Shown: positions 52,381 through 60,414 of the stretch, piece after piece
How positions within the stretch are numbered: the first letter of the stretch is position 1
Layout of the letters: every line of letters begins with the position of its first letter
NCBI RefSeq assembly: GCF_021021415.1
Contig: NZ_JAINWJ010000026.1
Coordinates: 1 to 61,005 of the forward strand
DNA from: Martelella mediterranea
GTDB taxonomy: Bacteria > Pseudomonadota > Alphaproteobacteria > Rhizobiales > Rhizobiaceae
Reading direction: 5' to 3'
Length of the DNA stretch: 61,005 nucleotides
Position numbers and translations under genes: made by a program
The notes under the pieces: model-generated
What the model was told of the DNA's origin: nothing
The model's input: only the letters and a program-made list of their open reading frames with translations
Databases searched by the model: none

Positions 52381-52412
52381 AGCGCCTGATCGTCTTTGAG
52401 CGATCAGGCGCT
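52381..52412 (+). terminator. Strong hairpin after the autotransporter gene
   Basis: AGCGCCTGATCG pairs perfectly with CGATCAGGCGCT around TCTTTGAG, and GTTTCC follows. A 12-bp stem 46 bp beyond the stop fits a transcription terminator or a bidirectional stop against the convergent small gene. Confidence 0.65.
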
Positions 52413-52459
52413 GTTTCCGGCGCTCTGCAAAACACCATCTGCACGTCGTGTTGAACACG

Positions 52460-52684
52460 TCATGCCATCCTGGCCCGTTTGGCGATGAGAGCGGCGGTCG
52501 CCGACTTCCGGTGTTCAAGTTCCTTTGCAAGGCGGGCTTCACGAAGCCGCCGCGTCTTTTCCTCGCGGGCCAGAGCGAGGAAATCCATCTCCTCGACGAC
52601 CGCATTGCGCGCGAAGAATTGCGATTGCGCATTGGCGAAGGCGATCTCGGCCTTCTGGCGAGATTTGCTGTGTGTCTGTGACAT
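52460..52684 (-). CDS. Small conserved hypothetical protein (cold-shock-linked)
   Basis: 74 aa, highly charged and probably all-helical (KSRQKAEIAFANAQSQFFAR, then EEKTRRLREARLAKELEHRK). I have an impression of similar proteins next to cspA in rhizobia, but no function is known. I start at the ATG at 52684; the 14 extra upstream residues would overlap the csp terminator. It follows the first cold shock gene on the same strand, behind a terminator. Confidence 0.6.
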   Translation of the reverse strand: MSQTHSKSRQKAEIAFANAQSQFFARNAVVEEMDFLALAREEKTRRLREARLAKELEHRKSATAALIAKRARMA

Positions 52685-52724
52685 GATCTTTTCCGAATTG
52701 GACGCCGCACCGTAGCGCGGCAAC

Positions 52725-52754
52725 AAAAAAAGGCCAGGCGGTAAGCCTGACCTT
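52725..52754 (-). terminator. Rho-independent terminator of csp1
   Basis: On the minus strand AAGGTCAGGC-TTACC-GCCTGGCCTT is a 10-bp stem (one G-U pair) running into TTTTTTT. It ends the csp1 transcript just before the small helical protein gene. Confidence 0.85.
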
Positions 52755-52765
52755 GTTGGTATCGT

Positions 52766-52805
52766 GCTCTCGACAGTGCCAGTACATCCGTGGTCAATGG
52801 AGAGC
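52766..52805 (-). ncRNA. Csp 3' element, copy 1 (candidate structured RNA)
   Basis: GCTCTC (52766-52771) pairs with GAGAGC (52800-52805). The enclosed sequence contains 21 bases (52776-52796) identical to the same position after csp2 (54495-54515), with core CCAGTACATCCGTGG. It lies between the csp1 stop and its terminator, so it belongs to the 3' UTR. Confidence 0.5.
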
Positions 52806-52820
52806 GGATACCGGGATATT

Positions 52821-53030
52821 TCAGGCAGCCTGCAGGTTGCAGGCTGACATCTTGCCCGACTTGCTGTCGCGCTCGAGCTCGTAGCCGATCTTCTGGCCTT
52901 CCACGAGTTCGCGCATTCCGGAGCGTTCTACGGCGGAGATGTGAACAAACGCATCGGCGCCGCCATTGTCAGGCTGAATAAAGCCGAAGCCCTTCGTCGA
53001 ATTGAACCATTTAACTGTGCCAGTGGTCAT
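52821..53030 (-). CDS. Cold shock protein (CspA family), copy 1
   Basis: 69 aa single cold-shock domain. RNP1-like KGFGFIQ and RNP2-like DAFVHIS motifs are present, preceded by [10 protein letters not shown]. It binds single-stranded RNA/DNA as an RNA chaperone in the cytoplasm. The ATG at 53030 is chosen because [10 protein letters not shown] is the family N-terminus. C-terminal [13 protein letters not shown] differs from copy 2 only moderately. Its 3' UTR and terminator resemble those of copy 2. Confidence 0.93.
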   Translation of the reverse strand: MTTGTVKWFNSTKGFGFIQPDNGGADAFVHISAVERSGMRELVEGQKIGYELERDSKSGKMSACNLQAA

Positions 53031-53326
53031 GATGAACCCTTTCATAGCAATAGGAGACCACAACGCCGAAAGCGCTGCGGATGGTGATAGCGATTTTTGG
53101 AAGAAAAGGTTCGTTCAAGGAGCGGTGTCAAACGCACAATAACTAAAGCTTAACAAGCAAATATCGACCATCGATATATGGGGCCTTTTCATCCGGCTGT
53201 CAACTTTTAGTTTTCCGGCTTCGATTTCTTCGGCATCTGGTTGTGACACCGGTTGCCCCTCTTTGCGGCGGATAAAACAGGGCTGGGCCTGGAGGAGGCG
53301 CATACCGCTTGAACAGGTTCCTGGCA
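53031..53326. other. Csp1 upstream region
   Basis: About 300 bp between csp1 and the desaturase stop. It should carry the csp1 promoter and a 5' leader of up to 250 bases. A minus-strand open frame here has no family features. Confidence 0.4.
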
Positions 53327-54352
53327 TCACGCGCTCAAGCGCGCCTGCCGGAATGAAACCAGTCGACCCGTCCTTTCATCCCACAGCACAAACCTGACAC
53401 AACGCAGGCTCTCCATGAGCGTGATCCGGCCGATGTCGCGCAGTTCCGGGTAATCGCGCAGCACGTCCGGCAGGCGATAGAACGGCACCTTTGCCGCAAG
53501 GTGGTGGACGTGGTGGATACCGATATTGCCGGTGATCCAGCGCAACGGGCGCGGAAGGTCGTAATGCGAACTGCCATTGAGCGCCGCGTTCTGGAAATCC
53601 CAGTTGCGGCCCTCAGACCAGTGGGTTTCCTCGAACTGGTGCTGGATATAGAACAGCCACACCCCGGCCGTCGCGGCCATCAGCGTGATCGGCAGCTGTA
53701 CCGTCAGAAACGCAAGCGGCCCCATGAGCCACATCAGCAGGGCAACGGGAATGGCTGCCCCGACCGTGGTGACGATGGTCGAGGTCCAAGGCTCCAGACC
53801 TGCCCGCATCAGGCCGAGCGGCAACCGGTACTGGCAGATGAACAGCCAGGCGGGACCGAACCCGAACATCACGACCGGATGGCGATAAAGACGATAGCGC
53901 AGCCGCCCCCAGGACGATCGGGCATGATATTCCCTGACCGTCAGCGTATCGACATCGCCGATGCCGCGCTTGTCGAGATTGCCGGTCGTGGCGTGATGAA
54001 CCGCGTGGGTCCGGCGCCAGTAATCGTATGGCGTCAGGGTGAAAACGCCGATGACGCGGCCGGTCCAGTCATTGGCGCGGCGGCGGGCGAAGAGCGCGCC
54101 ATGCCCGCAATCATGCTGCAGGACAAACAGGCGTACAAGGAAACCGGCCGCGGGGACCGTCAGCAGCAGCGCCCACCAGTGGCCGTTGAGGACAGCCAGT
54201 GCCAGCAGTCCCCACAAACAGACGAAGGGCAACGCCGTGACCGCGATCTCGATCGTGCTGCGGAGCGGGCTGGCCTGCCGGTAAGGCGCAAGCGCTGCGA
54301 TCCAGGAACGATGGTTCCGTTCGATTTCGGCCTTTGCGGTATTGCGATCCAT
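53327..54352 (-). CDS. Membrane fatty acid desaturase
   Basis: 341 aa. Three histidine boxes of acyl-lipid desaturases are present: HDCGHGALF (about 91), HAVHHATTG (about 125) and HHVHHL (about 280). Hydrophobic spans near 40-75, 160-180 and 200-240 fit an inner-membrane di-iron enzyme. It would introduce double bases in membrane lipid acyl chains, increasing fluidity. The ATG at 54352 has GGAGAAG upstream. It lies between two cold shock genes, all on one strand, as expected for a low-temperature response. Confidence 0.88.
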   Translation of the reverse strand: MDRNTAKAEIERNHRSWIAALAPYRQASPLRSTIEIAVTALPFVCLWGLLALAVLNGHWWALLLTVPAAGFLVRLFVLQHDCGHGALFARRRANDWTGRVIGVFTLTPYDYWRRTHAVHHATTGNLDKRGIGDVDTLTVREYHARSSWGRLRYRLYRHPVVMFGFGPAWLFICQYRLPLGLMRAGLEPWTSTIVTTVGAAIPVALLMWLMGPLAFLTVQLPITLMAATAGVWLFYIQHQFEETHWSEGRNWDFQNAALNGSSHYDLPRPLRWITGNIGIHHVHHLAAKVPFYRLPDVLRDYPELRDIGRITLMESLRCVRFVLWDERTGRLVSFRQARLSA

Positions 54353-54444
54353 GGCTTCTCCTGGCTCCGGTCCAAGCTTGACCGGGACGCGCGAAATCTG
54401 TCTCGAAATGTTCGCCGCCGCGACCTGCATACGGTCGCTCAAAG

Positions 54445-54472
54445 CAAGAAAGGCCGAGCGCATTGCCCGGCC
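54445..54472 (-). terminator. Terminator-like hairpin of csp2
   Basis: On the minus strand GGCCGGGC-AATGC-GCTCGGCC (8 bp, one G-U) runs into TTTCTTG. It lies about 60 bp after the csp2 stop, before the desaturase start. Confidence 0.6.
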
Positions 54473-54481
54473 GATCCATCC

Positions 54482-54527
54482 GTCTCGACATTCCGTGCCA
54501 GTACATCCGTGGTCACGGAACAGAGAC
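54482..54527 (-). ncRNA. Csp 3' element, copy 2 (candidate structured RNA)
   Basis: Outer stem GTCTC/GAGAC (54482-54486 with 54523-54527) and inner stem TTCCGTG/CACGGAA (54491-54497 with 54514-54520) enclose the shared loop CCAGTACATCCGTGG. Relative to copy 1 the outer stem keeps TCTC/GAGA but swaps the next pair (C-G against G-C), a compensatory change that favours a real RNA fold. Confidence 0.55.
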
Positions 54528-54532
54528 AAACT

Positions 54533-54742
54533 TTATGCAGCGCGCAGGTTTTCCGCGGCGCTCTTGCCGGACCTGTCATCGGTCACGACATCGAAGGACA
54601 GCTTCTGGCCTTCGGCAATGGCGCTCATTCCGGAGCGTTCGACGGCGGAAATATGGACGAATACATCCGATCCGCCGCCCTCGACCTCAATGAAGCCAAA
54701 ACCTTTGGTGCTGTTGAAAAACTTCACTGTACCAGTGCTCAT
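54533..54742 (-). CDS. Cold shock protein (CspA family), copy 2
   Basis: 69 aa cold-shock domain. [20 protein letters not shown] and [16 protein letters not shown] are typical nucleic-acid-binding segments. It shares VERSGM, an acidic D/G loop and the 3' element with copy 1 but diverges at the C-terminus ([20 protein letters not shown]), so the duplication is old. It precedes the desaturase on the same strand. Confidence 0.93.
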   Translation of the reverse strand: MSTGTVKFFNSTKGFGFIEVEGGGSDVFVHISAVERSGMSAIAEGQKLSFDVVTDDRSGKSAAENLRAA

Positions 54743-55243
54743 GACGATTTCCTTTCAATCAATCAGAGAGAATGCCCGACGGGCCATGATGGCCGCGGCC
54801 GGACGATAAAGTCGATGTTGATGGGAAAATCACCAGAGCGCGAGGCGCAAAACAAAGTTCGTCAAACAAGATCGATGAGCGTTATATGCGCTGCCTTCGT
54901 GTTTAAAACAAGGCCAAATTTCAGTTTTTCTGAAGAAATATCAAAAAAATAAAAATATAATTACTTTTAAAATATTATTACTATGGCCTATTATTTAATC
55001 TCAATCGTAGTTATATATGATTTCATGGTCCGCTAAAACCGGCCTCTTAAAAAATCGCCTGAAAAAACGCTCTCCAGAATTTCGCTCGTATTGTGAAGCG
55101 ATGATGGCGCATGCGCGCAAAAGAGAGCGTCTTTTCCAGGCCCGCGACGCCAATAACGCGCGTCGATATACGCTAAAGCGGCCGGGGAGCGCTGCCGCCG
55201 ATCACACCAGACAATTCATCCCAAATCGGAAGGAATCGGCATC
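54743..55243. other. A+T-rich gap upstream of csp2
   Basis: 500 bp without a confident gene. It has a very A+T-rich core (54930-55015), expected to hold the csp2 promoter and leader on the minus strand. A plus-strand open frame at 55017-55385 starts here, but it overlaps the next gene and has no recognisable family, so I do not call it. Confidence 0.4.
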
Positions 55244-55636
55244 ATGGCAGCAGAAAACAATGGGGCGTCATCCATCGGAGAACGGTGGAAAGCCTATCAC
55301 CCGGCAAAATCGACACTTGTTTGGGCTTGCATCATCACCGCCATCGTCACCATCGCCATTGGTTTCACCTGGGGCGGATGGGTAACAGGCGGCACATCAA
55401 GAACACTCGCTGCCGAAGCCGGGGATCTCTCGCGCGATGAGCTGGCGACGGTCATTTGCGTCCAGAGGTTCAAGGCGGCGCCCGATTCAGCACGGCAGTT
55501 GAGCGAACTGAAGGCCATCGACAGCTCCTATAAACAGCGTCAGTTCATTGAGGCTGGCGGCTGGGCAACGATGCCGGGAGAGGACGACGCAAGTCGCGCC
55601 GCTGCCACGGCATGCGCCAGCGCGCTCGCAGGGTAA
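55244..55636 (+). CDS. Hypothetical single-span membrane protein
   Basis: 130 aa. A basic, polar N-terminus is followed by one membrane helix (about residues 23-46, STLVWACIITAIVTIAIGFT) with a GWVTGGT turn, then a soluble domain containing VICVQRF and ACASALAG. The topology suggests a periplasmic C-terminal domain with two cysteines (about 72 and 125). I recognise no function. It is preceded by an AAGGAATCGG site and stands alone. Confidence 0.6.
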   Translation: MAAENNGASSIGERWKAYHPAKSTLVWACIITAIVTIAIGFTWGGWVTGGTSRTLAAEAGDLSRDELATVICVQRFKAAPDSARQLSELKAIDSSYKQRQFIEAGGWATMPGEDDASRAAATACASALAG

Positions 55637-55768
55637 AGAGCAACAGCAAATGAGCTGCCGATGACGCAGCCGGAAACGGCTTTCGCATCGTGCGAAATGC
55701 CTGGATTTACAAGCGGCAAGCAAGAGGCGCCACCGCAACAAAGCGCGCCGCACAAATGGAGTCTCCAG

Positions 55769-55915
55769 ATGGCCAAAGGTCAAAAGCGAAGCAATCGCGA
55801 AATCAGAAAACCCAAAAAGGAAAAGACCGCGGCGGTTGTCGACGCGCCGTTTGCGGGTTCGCTGGTCAGAAACGCCGGCAACAGCAATGTCACGCGTGGC
55901 AAGCCGAAAGGCTGA
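55769..55915 (+). CDS. Small basic conserved hypothetical protein
   Basis: 48 aa, lysine-rich N-terminus (AKGQKRSNREIRKPKKEKTA) with a hydrophobic middle VVDAPFAGSLV and a glycine-lysine tail. The in-frame ATG at 55769 is the natural start; longer starts add a cysteine-containing tail that overlaps nothing. Proteins with a GQxRSNxExxKPK start are, to my recollection, widespread in proteobacteria. Function unknown; nucleic-acid binding is conceivable from charge only. Confidence 0.55.
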   Translation: MAKGQKRSNREIRKPKKEKTAAVVDAPFAGSLVRNAGNSNVTRGKPKG

Positions 55916-56060
55916 ACCACACGCGAGGGCCGTCGGTTAATACGCCACAGCCCTGCCGAACGATCGTCTGCCAAGCGTCTTTGCTGGGGACAGGGTTCGG
56001 TCTGATCGCCAGTTTCAAACAGTGGCATTTCGCGCCACATTCTCAAGGATCTATCCGGTC

Positions 56061-56315
56061 ATGGCACTCGATTTTCCCAATCAAAGCCGCAGCTACGACG
56101 AAAACGGCAGACGCGTCCGCTTCACCGGGCATGACGGCATGTTCGAGGTCAGGTTTTTCGTCAGGGCCGATGCGCTGCGCGATCCGGCCGAAGGCGAGGC
56201 AAGTTATCTCGCTGCATTCGACGCAGCGCGCGAGAAAATCTACGATGCAGCACGCAGGATTTACCTGAAAGGCCGCAGGGCGGTTTATACCCTGACAGCC
56301 TCTGACGTTACCTGA
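56061..56315 (+). CDS. DUF1488-family small protein
   Basis: 84 aa. MALDFPNQSRSYDENGRRVR then FTGHDGMFEVRFFV match the usual N-terminus of DUF1488 proteins, a small alpha/beta family of unknown function common in rhizobia. It starts at the internal ATG 56061; the longer frame is an upstream artefact. It is convergent with the first transglutaminase-like gene (25 bp between stops). Confidence 0.65.
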   Translation: MALDFPNQSRSYDENGRRVRFTGHDGMFEVRFFVRADALRDPAEGEASYLAAFDAAREKIYDAARRIYLKGRRAVYTLTASDVT

Positions 56316-56339
56316 GCCTTCTGTACACGCCTCGCCGGT

Positions 56340-57143
56340 TCAGATTTCCTCGGTGACGACATCGAACTGGCGGAGAATGGCCGGGCCGAAGGCCGTCGAC
56401 ATCGCCACGTCCGTGGCATCGCGGCCCCTTGCCATCAGGATGCGACCGATGCGCGGCCTGTTGTGGCGTGCATCGACCGTATACCAACGACCGCCGAGAT
56501 AGACTTCCATCCAGGCGCTGAAATCCATCGGGTTCGGATCCTTCGGCACGCCAATATCGCCCAAATAGCCGGTGCAATACCGCGCCGGGATATTGAGGCA
56601 GCGGCAGAGCGTGATGGCGAGATGGGCATAGTCGCGGCAGACCCCGACACCGTCGGTGAACCCGCCAAAGGCGGTCCGGAACGGGTCGGCCTTCATATAG
56701 TCGAATGCGATCCGCTGATGGGTGAAATCCAGGATCGCCTGAACGCGCGGCCATCCGAGCGGCGTATCGGCAAAGGTCCTCCAGGCAAAATCGGCAAGCC
56801 GGTCGGTGTCGCAGTAGCGGCTGCCGAGCAGGTAGACCAGCACATCATCGGGCAGGTCGTTGATCTGGTGCTGAATCGCGCCATAGGGAACAGGATCGGC
56901 AAGGCCGTCATCATATATCTCGAACGCGGTGGAGATCGTGGTCCTGCCCGGCGGCGCGACGATGCGGTTGCAGGCATTGCCGAAAACATCGGTATAAGAC
57001 GATACATCGATCGGGCGATCGAAGGACAGGACCTGCGCCGTCAGGAGATCCGCCCAGCGGGACGGGAAGACATTGAGGGTCAGCAGCATCGGCGTCGGAT
57101 TTTCGCAGTCGTAGCCGATATGAAAGCCAGCGCGTATCTTCAT
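56340..57143 (-). CDS. Transglutaminase-like protein 1
   Basis: 267 aa. The catalytic cysteine sits in GVGVCRDYAHLAITLCRCLN (about 165-184), the histidine in VDARHNRPRIGRI (about 226-238) and an aspartate follows; the N-terminal LTLNVFPSRWADLL region is beta-rich. The family covers bacterial cysteine peptidases and cross-linkers that act on peptides or gamma-glutamyl bonds. No signal peptide. It lies on the same strand as the second transglutaminase-like gene, 165 bp downstream of it. Confidence 0.82.
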   Translation of the reverse strand: MKIRAGFHIGYDCENPTPMLLTLNVFPSRWADLLTAQVLSFDRPIDVSSYTDVFGNACNRIVAPPGRTTISTAFEIYDDGLADPVPYGAIQHQINDLPDDVLVYLLGSRYCDTDRLADFAWRTFADTPLGWPRVQAILDFTHQRIAFDYMKADPFRTAFGGFTDGVGVCRDYAHLAITLCRCLNIPARYCTGYLGDIGVPKDPNPMDFSAWMEVYLGGRWYTVDARHNRPRIGRILMARGRDATDVAMSTAFGPAILRQFDVVTEEI

Positions 57144-57308
57144 GTCCTACCTGTCCCTTGCTTTGATTGATTGATCGATCGCATCTACACACCTAACGCG
57201 GCGGCGCGGCGTTCCGCCCGATCGAACGGCCGAATAAATCGATCCCGCTCCGCAATATTCGCGCAGGAACATTGTCGCCCCGCTATACAAGCCGCCACGG
57301 TAGCGCGG

Positions 57309-58205
57309 TCAGACTGCCGCGCTTATGTGGTCCGGCTGCGTCGTGACATTGACCTGCACCTCCATGCCGTCGAAATCGAGCGCCCCTCCATCATAACTGC
57401 CCGACAGCGGAACCGCCTGGCCCGGGTCCCGGGCGATGCCGACGCGGATAAGATCGCGATTGCCGACGATGCCGTTGGTCGGATCGAACTCCACCCACCC
57501 CGCTCCCGGCAGGTAGACCTGGCACCAGGCGTGGGTCGAGCCGCCGCCCAGCGTCACGGAACCGTCGCGGTCCGGCACATAGATATAGCCGGTCACGAAA
57601 GAGGCCGCGAGCCCGAGCGAGCGGGCCGCCTCCATCATCAAGAGCGCGAAGTCGCGGCACGTGCCGCTGCGAAGCGCAAGCGTTTCGCCGGGCGTCTGCG
57701 TGCCGTATTCGCTGCGCCGGACATAGCTGAAACTCTCCCTGATCCCGTTGCACAGCGTCATCAGCACATGACCGGTGCGCGCCGTATTGCCATAGGGCAC
57801 GAACCGTTTCGCCCAGCGCCCGACCTCATCACCGGGGTCGGGATAGTGCCGCGCAATGGTCTTCTCAAGATCGATGGCTTCTTCGTGATCATAGGAAAAC
57901 GGGAAGCCGGATGCTCTGTGGTCCATCTCCAGATCGAGCGGGATGTGCGCCGTATGATCGACCTCGATCGTGGTCTCGAAGCTGAGCTCCGAGGCGGAAA
58001 CGCCAACATCGACGAGCGCGACGCAATTGCCGAAGACATCGTGGATCCAATGAATGCGGGCCTCATGCGGGCGAACCTTCAGCGTGCAGCTCAAAAGCGT
58101 CTGGTCGAAACTGTCACGGGGCCGGAACATCAGCCGATGACGCCCGAAACCGACCGGCCGTCGATAGCGATAGACCGTGAGATGACGCACCGAAAAGACC
58201 GTCAT
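57309..58205 (-). CDS. Transglutaminase-like protein 2 (with N-terminal beta domain)
   Basis: 298 aa. The N-terminal bacterial transglutaminase-like beta domain contains FGRHRLMFRPRDS and VDHTAHIPLDL. The catalytic core has SGTCRDFALLMMEAARSLGL near 176-195 and the histidine motif STHAWCQVYLPGAGWVEFDP. It shows the Cys-His-Asp triad layout. The two neighbouring proteins are probably separate paralogous enzymes, perhaps acting on the same peptide or polymer; no circular partner such as DUF404/403 ligase genes is in the window. Confidence 0.86.
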   Translation of the reverse strand: MTVFSVRHLTVYRYRRPVGFGRHRLMFRPRDSFDQTLLSCTLKVRPHEARIHWIHDVFGNCVALVDVGVSASELSFETTIEVDHTAHIPLDLEMDHRASGFPFSYDHEEAIDLEKTIARHYPDPGDEVGRWAKRFVPYGNTARTGHVLMTLCNGIRESFSYVRRSEYGTQTPGETLALRSGTCRDFALLMMEAARSLGLAASFVTGYIYVPDRDGSVTLGGGSTHAWCQVYLPGAGWVEFDPTNGIVGNRDLIRVGIARDPGQAVPLSGSYDGGALDFDGMEVQVNVTTQPDHISAAV

Positions 58206-58266
58206 TCAAGGCCTGCACAGTCACGCGGACAGTGCCGGGATACCTCTTTGAGACCGGTCGTTTTCA

Positions 58267-58512
58267 TCACTTTTCGCTGCGCACAAGCGGGTATTCCGGC
58301 GCATCGTACAGTCTACGGATCTGTCTGTCGTCGTAACGGCTTTCATCAATCTCCAGCACCGATCCCCGAAGCTGGCAGCCTTCTCTCTCTTCCACGGCAA
58401 AACGCACTGCATCTGCGGCAGTCTCAAACCGTTTGTAGCGAGGGCTGCGGTTTCCCTTGGCCCTGCGACCGGGATAGAGGGCAGCTTCGACCATATAGTC
58501 GAATTCGTTCAT
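58267..58512 (-). CDS. Small conserved hypothetical protein
   Basis: 81 aa. MNEFDYMVEAALYPGRRAKG, then RYKRFETAADAVRFAVEERE and a C-terminal YDDRQIRRLYDAPEYPL. The middle resembles short alphaproteobacterial proteins in which FxTAAEAVRFAVE precedes a small beta-strand domain. Function unknown. It lies upstream of the transglutaminase-like gene 2 on the same strand with 60 bp spacing. Confidence 0.6.
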   Translation of the reverse strand: MNEFDYMVEAALYPGRRAKGNRSPRYKRFETAADAVRFAVEEREGCQLRGSVLEIDESRYDDRQIRRLYDAPEYPLVRSEK

Positions 58513-59056
58513 GTGTTCATTCCCTTTGGAGAAAAGCCTTATGGCAAGCCGCGAGACAACTTTTCATCTCATCCCGCTCTTTTGACATCCTACACGAGAA
58601 ACCCCTCCTTCGTAAGCTATCGGGTGGATGACTGGAGCTGATAGACAGGTGAATCCGAATACATCGGCATCTTGGCAAGCCTGCCCCGCCTCGCCGCCTT
58701 TGAGACGAAGTGGCGAAACCCTGTACCTCGGCGTAGCTGCCTTTAAAATGTCGGCCGAACTTGAGCGACATATTCCATGTTGCTGGACAGCATCAAGGTC
58801 TTGAAGGGATCACACTTTGCCGACTGGATATATGCCATACAGAAAAGTCACGGGACGGAAGCGCTCGTAGCAAGTTCCCGAACGGCATTTCGACGAGGAG
58901 TGGTGTGAGCAGGATATTTTCAATCTTTGCCGACAACGCGGGCAAGCGTTTCACGGGCGACCGGCTCGGCAAAGGCGAAGATCGCGGCCTCGATCCTGAG
59001 CATCCACTCGCGCCAACGCAGATCGGGCGGGAACTGATCGGCGAGCCGTGATTCCC
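58513..59056. other. Gene-poor region with an scpB-like scrap
   Basis: 540 bp without an intact gene. The right 140 bp holds the scpB-like remnant listed separately. The left part probably holds the promoter of the 81-residue protein. No other recognised signal. Confidence 0.45.
58947..59052 (-). pseudogene. ScpB-like (segregation and condensation protein B) remnant
   Basis: The minus frame reads SRLADQFPPDLRWREWMLRI then EAAIFAFAEPVARETLARVV before a stop. LRWREWMxRIEA followed by FA.aePV.RE.LA.vVG is the N-terminal winged helix of ScpB-like proteins found in rhizobial accessory regions. After the stop at 58947 only scattered related residues remain. It directly adjoins the LysR-like gene. 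Confidence 0.55.
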
Positions 59057-60298
59057 TTAGCCTCGGTCAGTTTGCGAAGGCTTTTGCTGACGAGACCCGT
59101 GTCCCGTGTCGTAGCGCCAAAAGCCCAGAATATCCTGAAGGTGATCGGCCATCTGTTGCCCGCGGAGATTATCTGCCCACACGAGGCGGAGAACGAGGTT
59201 AAACCTGTCGGCAAGCGGACAGGCAATGACATCGTCGTTCGAGATCCTGAGATTGGCGGGCAGTATCGAGCAATAGCCGTGGTTTGCGACAAGGTCGACC
59301 GACACCGGGATACTGTCGATCTCGGTAAAGCGGATCTGCGACAGCCAGTTGCTTCCCAGAATGTGTTCAAGAACCTCCTCGGCCACCTGTCGCAGCCCGG
59401 CTGCGCGCGATGGCAACACCAGATGGCCGTTGAGCAGCGTTTCCCGGATCAGGCTCTGCTCGTCATGCCAGTCCCTGACCTCCACTCCCGTTCGGCGGAC
59501 GAAGAAACTGAGGTTGCTGCGATGAATGTCACGGCTCTTCAGGCGCGGCGATGTGGCTGGCGAATCCACCAGGATCGCATCATAGCGCTGCAGTTCGAGG
59601 CCCTCGAACAAAGCATTCGCAAGTCCTGGCTGCAGATAGATCTGTGAACCGAAACGGCTGCTCCAATTGGCAATGACATGCCCCAGTATCCTTGCCGACG
59701 GGCTCTCCGGTGTCGCCGGTGGAACGCCGCCAAGCGACCAGAATTTCAGGTGACGGCGAAAACGACTTTCCGATGCGGTGGAAAGCCGCGTCCATATATC
59801 CCTTAGTTTTTCGACATGCGGCAATATCCTGAGCGCCAGCCGCGAGGGCGTTGAGCCATCGCGGCCGCGCGCGAACAGCGCGCCGCCGAGGCTCTTCTCA
59901 GTGGCCGAGATCATGCGCGTCAGTTGCGGCTGGCCGATCTGCAACCGGCGCGCGGACTTTCTGATCGATCCCGTTTCCATGACATCGGCAAACCGGAAAA
60001 GAGCGGAAAGCGAAATCGGGCTTTCGATGATCGTGCGTTCCGAAGCATCCTGACATTGCGCATAGATCGCCCGGATGGCGTAGGCCGCTTCATGCAGCAG
60101 CGGCCGGAGGCGGGCACCTTCCGCCGTCAGGGTCAACCCTTGCGCGCCCTGCTGAAAAAGCTGCACCGAAAGCGTCTTTTCCAGCCGTTTAATCGCGTCG
60201 GAGACCGTCGAGGCGGGCATGTCCAGGCTGCGCGCGGCCCGCAAAACGCCGCCTCTCACCATGGCCTGATCCGCAACGAAAATGGTCGAGATTTTCAT
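59057..60298 (-). CDS. LysR-like regulator with two HTH-like segments
   Basis: 413 aa, about 110 longer than ordinary LysR proteins. Two HTH-like regions are visible: residues 18-65 (RAARSLDMPASTVSDAIKRL, then LFQQGAQGLTLTAEGARL) and about 105-155 (FRFADVMETGSIRKSARRLQ, then IGQPQLTRMISATEKSLGGA and LFARG). An effector domain follows (about 170-390). The ATG at 60298 follows GGAGAG. It is divergent from the amidohydrolase gene 116 bp away and likely controls it. Confidence 0.8.
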   Translation of the reverse strand: MKISTIFVADQAMVRGGVLRAARSLDMPASTVSDAIKRLEKTLSVQLFQQGAQGLTLTAEGARLRPLLHEAAYAIRAIYAQCQDASERTIIESPISLSALFRFADVMETGSIRKSARRLQIGQPQLTRMISATEKSLGGALFARGRDGSTPSRLALRILPHVEKLRDIWTRLSTASESRFRRHLKFWSLGGVPPATPESPSARILGHVIANWSSRFGSQIYLQPGLANALFEGLELQRYDAILVDSPATSPRLKSRDIHRSNLSFFVRRTGVEVRDWHDEQSLIRETLLNGHLVLPSRAAGLRQVAEEVLEHILGSNWLSQIRFTEIDSIPVSVDLVANHGYCSILPANLRISNDDVIACPLADRFNLVLRLVWADNLRGQQMADHLQDILGFWRYDTGHGSRQQKPSQTDRG

Positions 60299-60414
60299 TT
60301 CCACTCTCCATGCAAACGCGATGGGCGGGGCAATAGGACATATGGCATCCGGATTTTGGGATATAGCATGTTCCAGAATCCGCCGCATAGTCATTTTCGA
60401 CAGGGAGGGAATGC

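Noticed and set aside
52539-52787. Possible leader peptide starting MYWH inside both csp 3' elements
   Set aside because: The ATG-TAC-TGG-CAC is part of the conserved loop, lacks a ribosome site, and the two frames diverge immediately after.
55017-55385. Plus-strand open frame of 122 codons before the 130-residue membrane protein
   Set aside because: Overlaps the better-supported gene by 140 bp, has no family features and no clear ribosome site.
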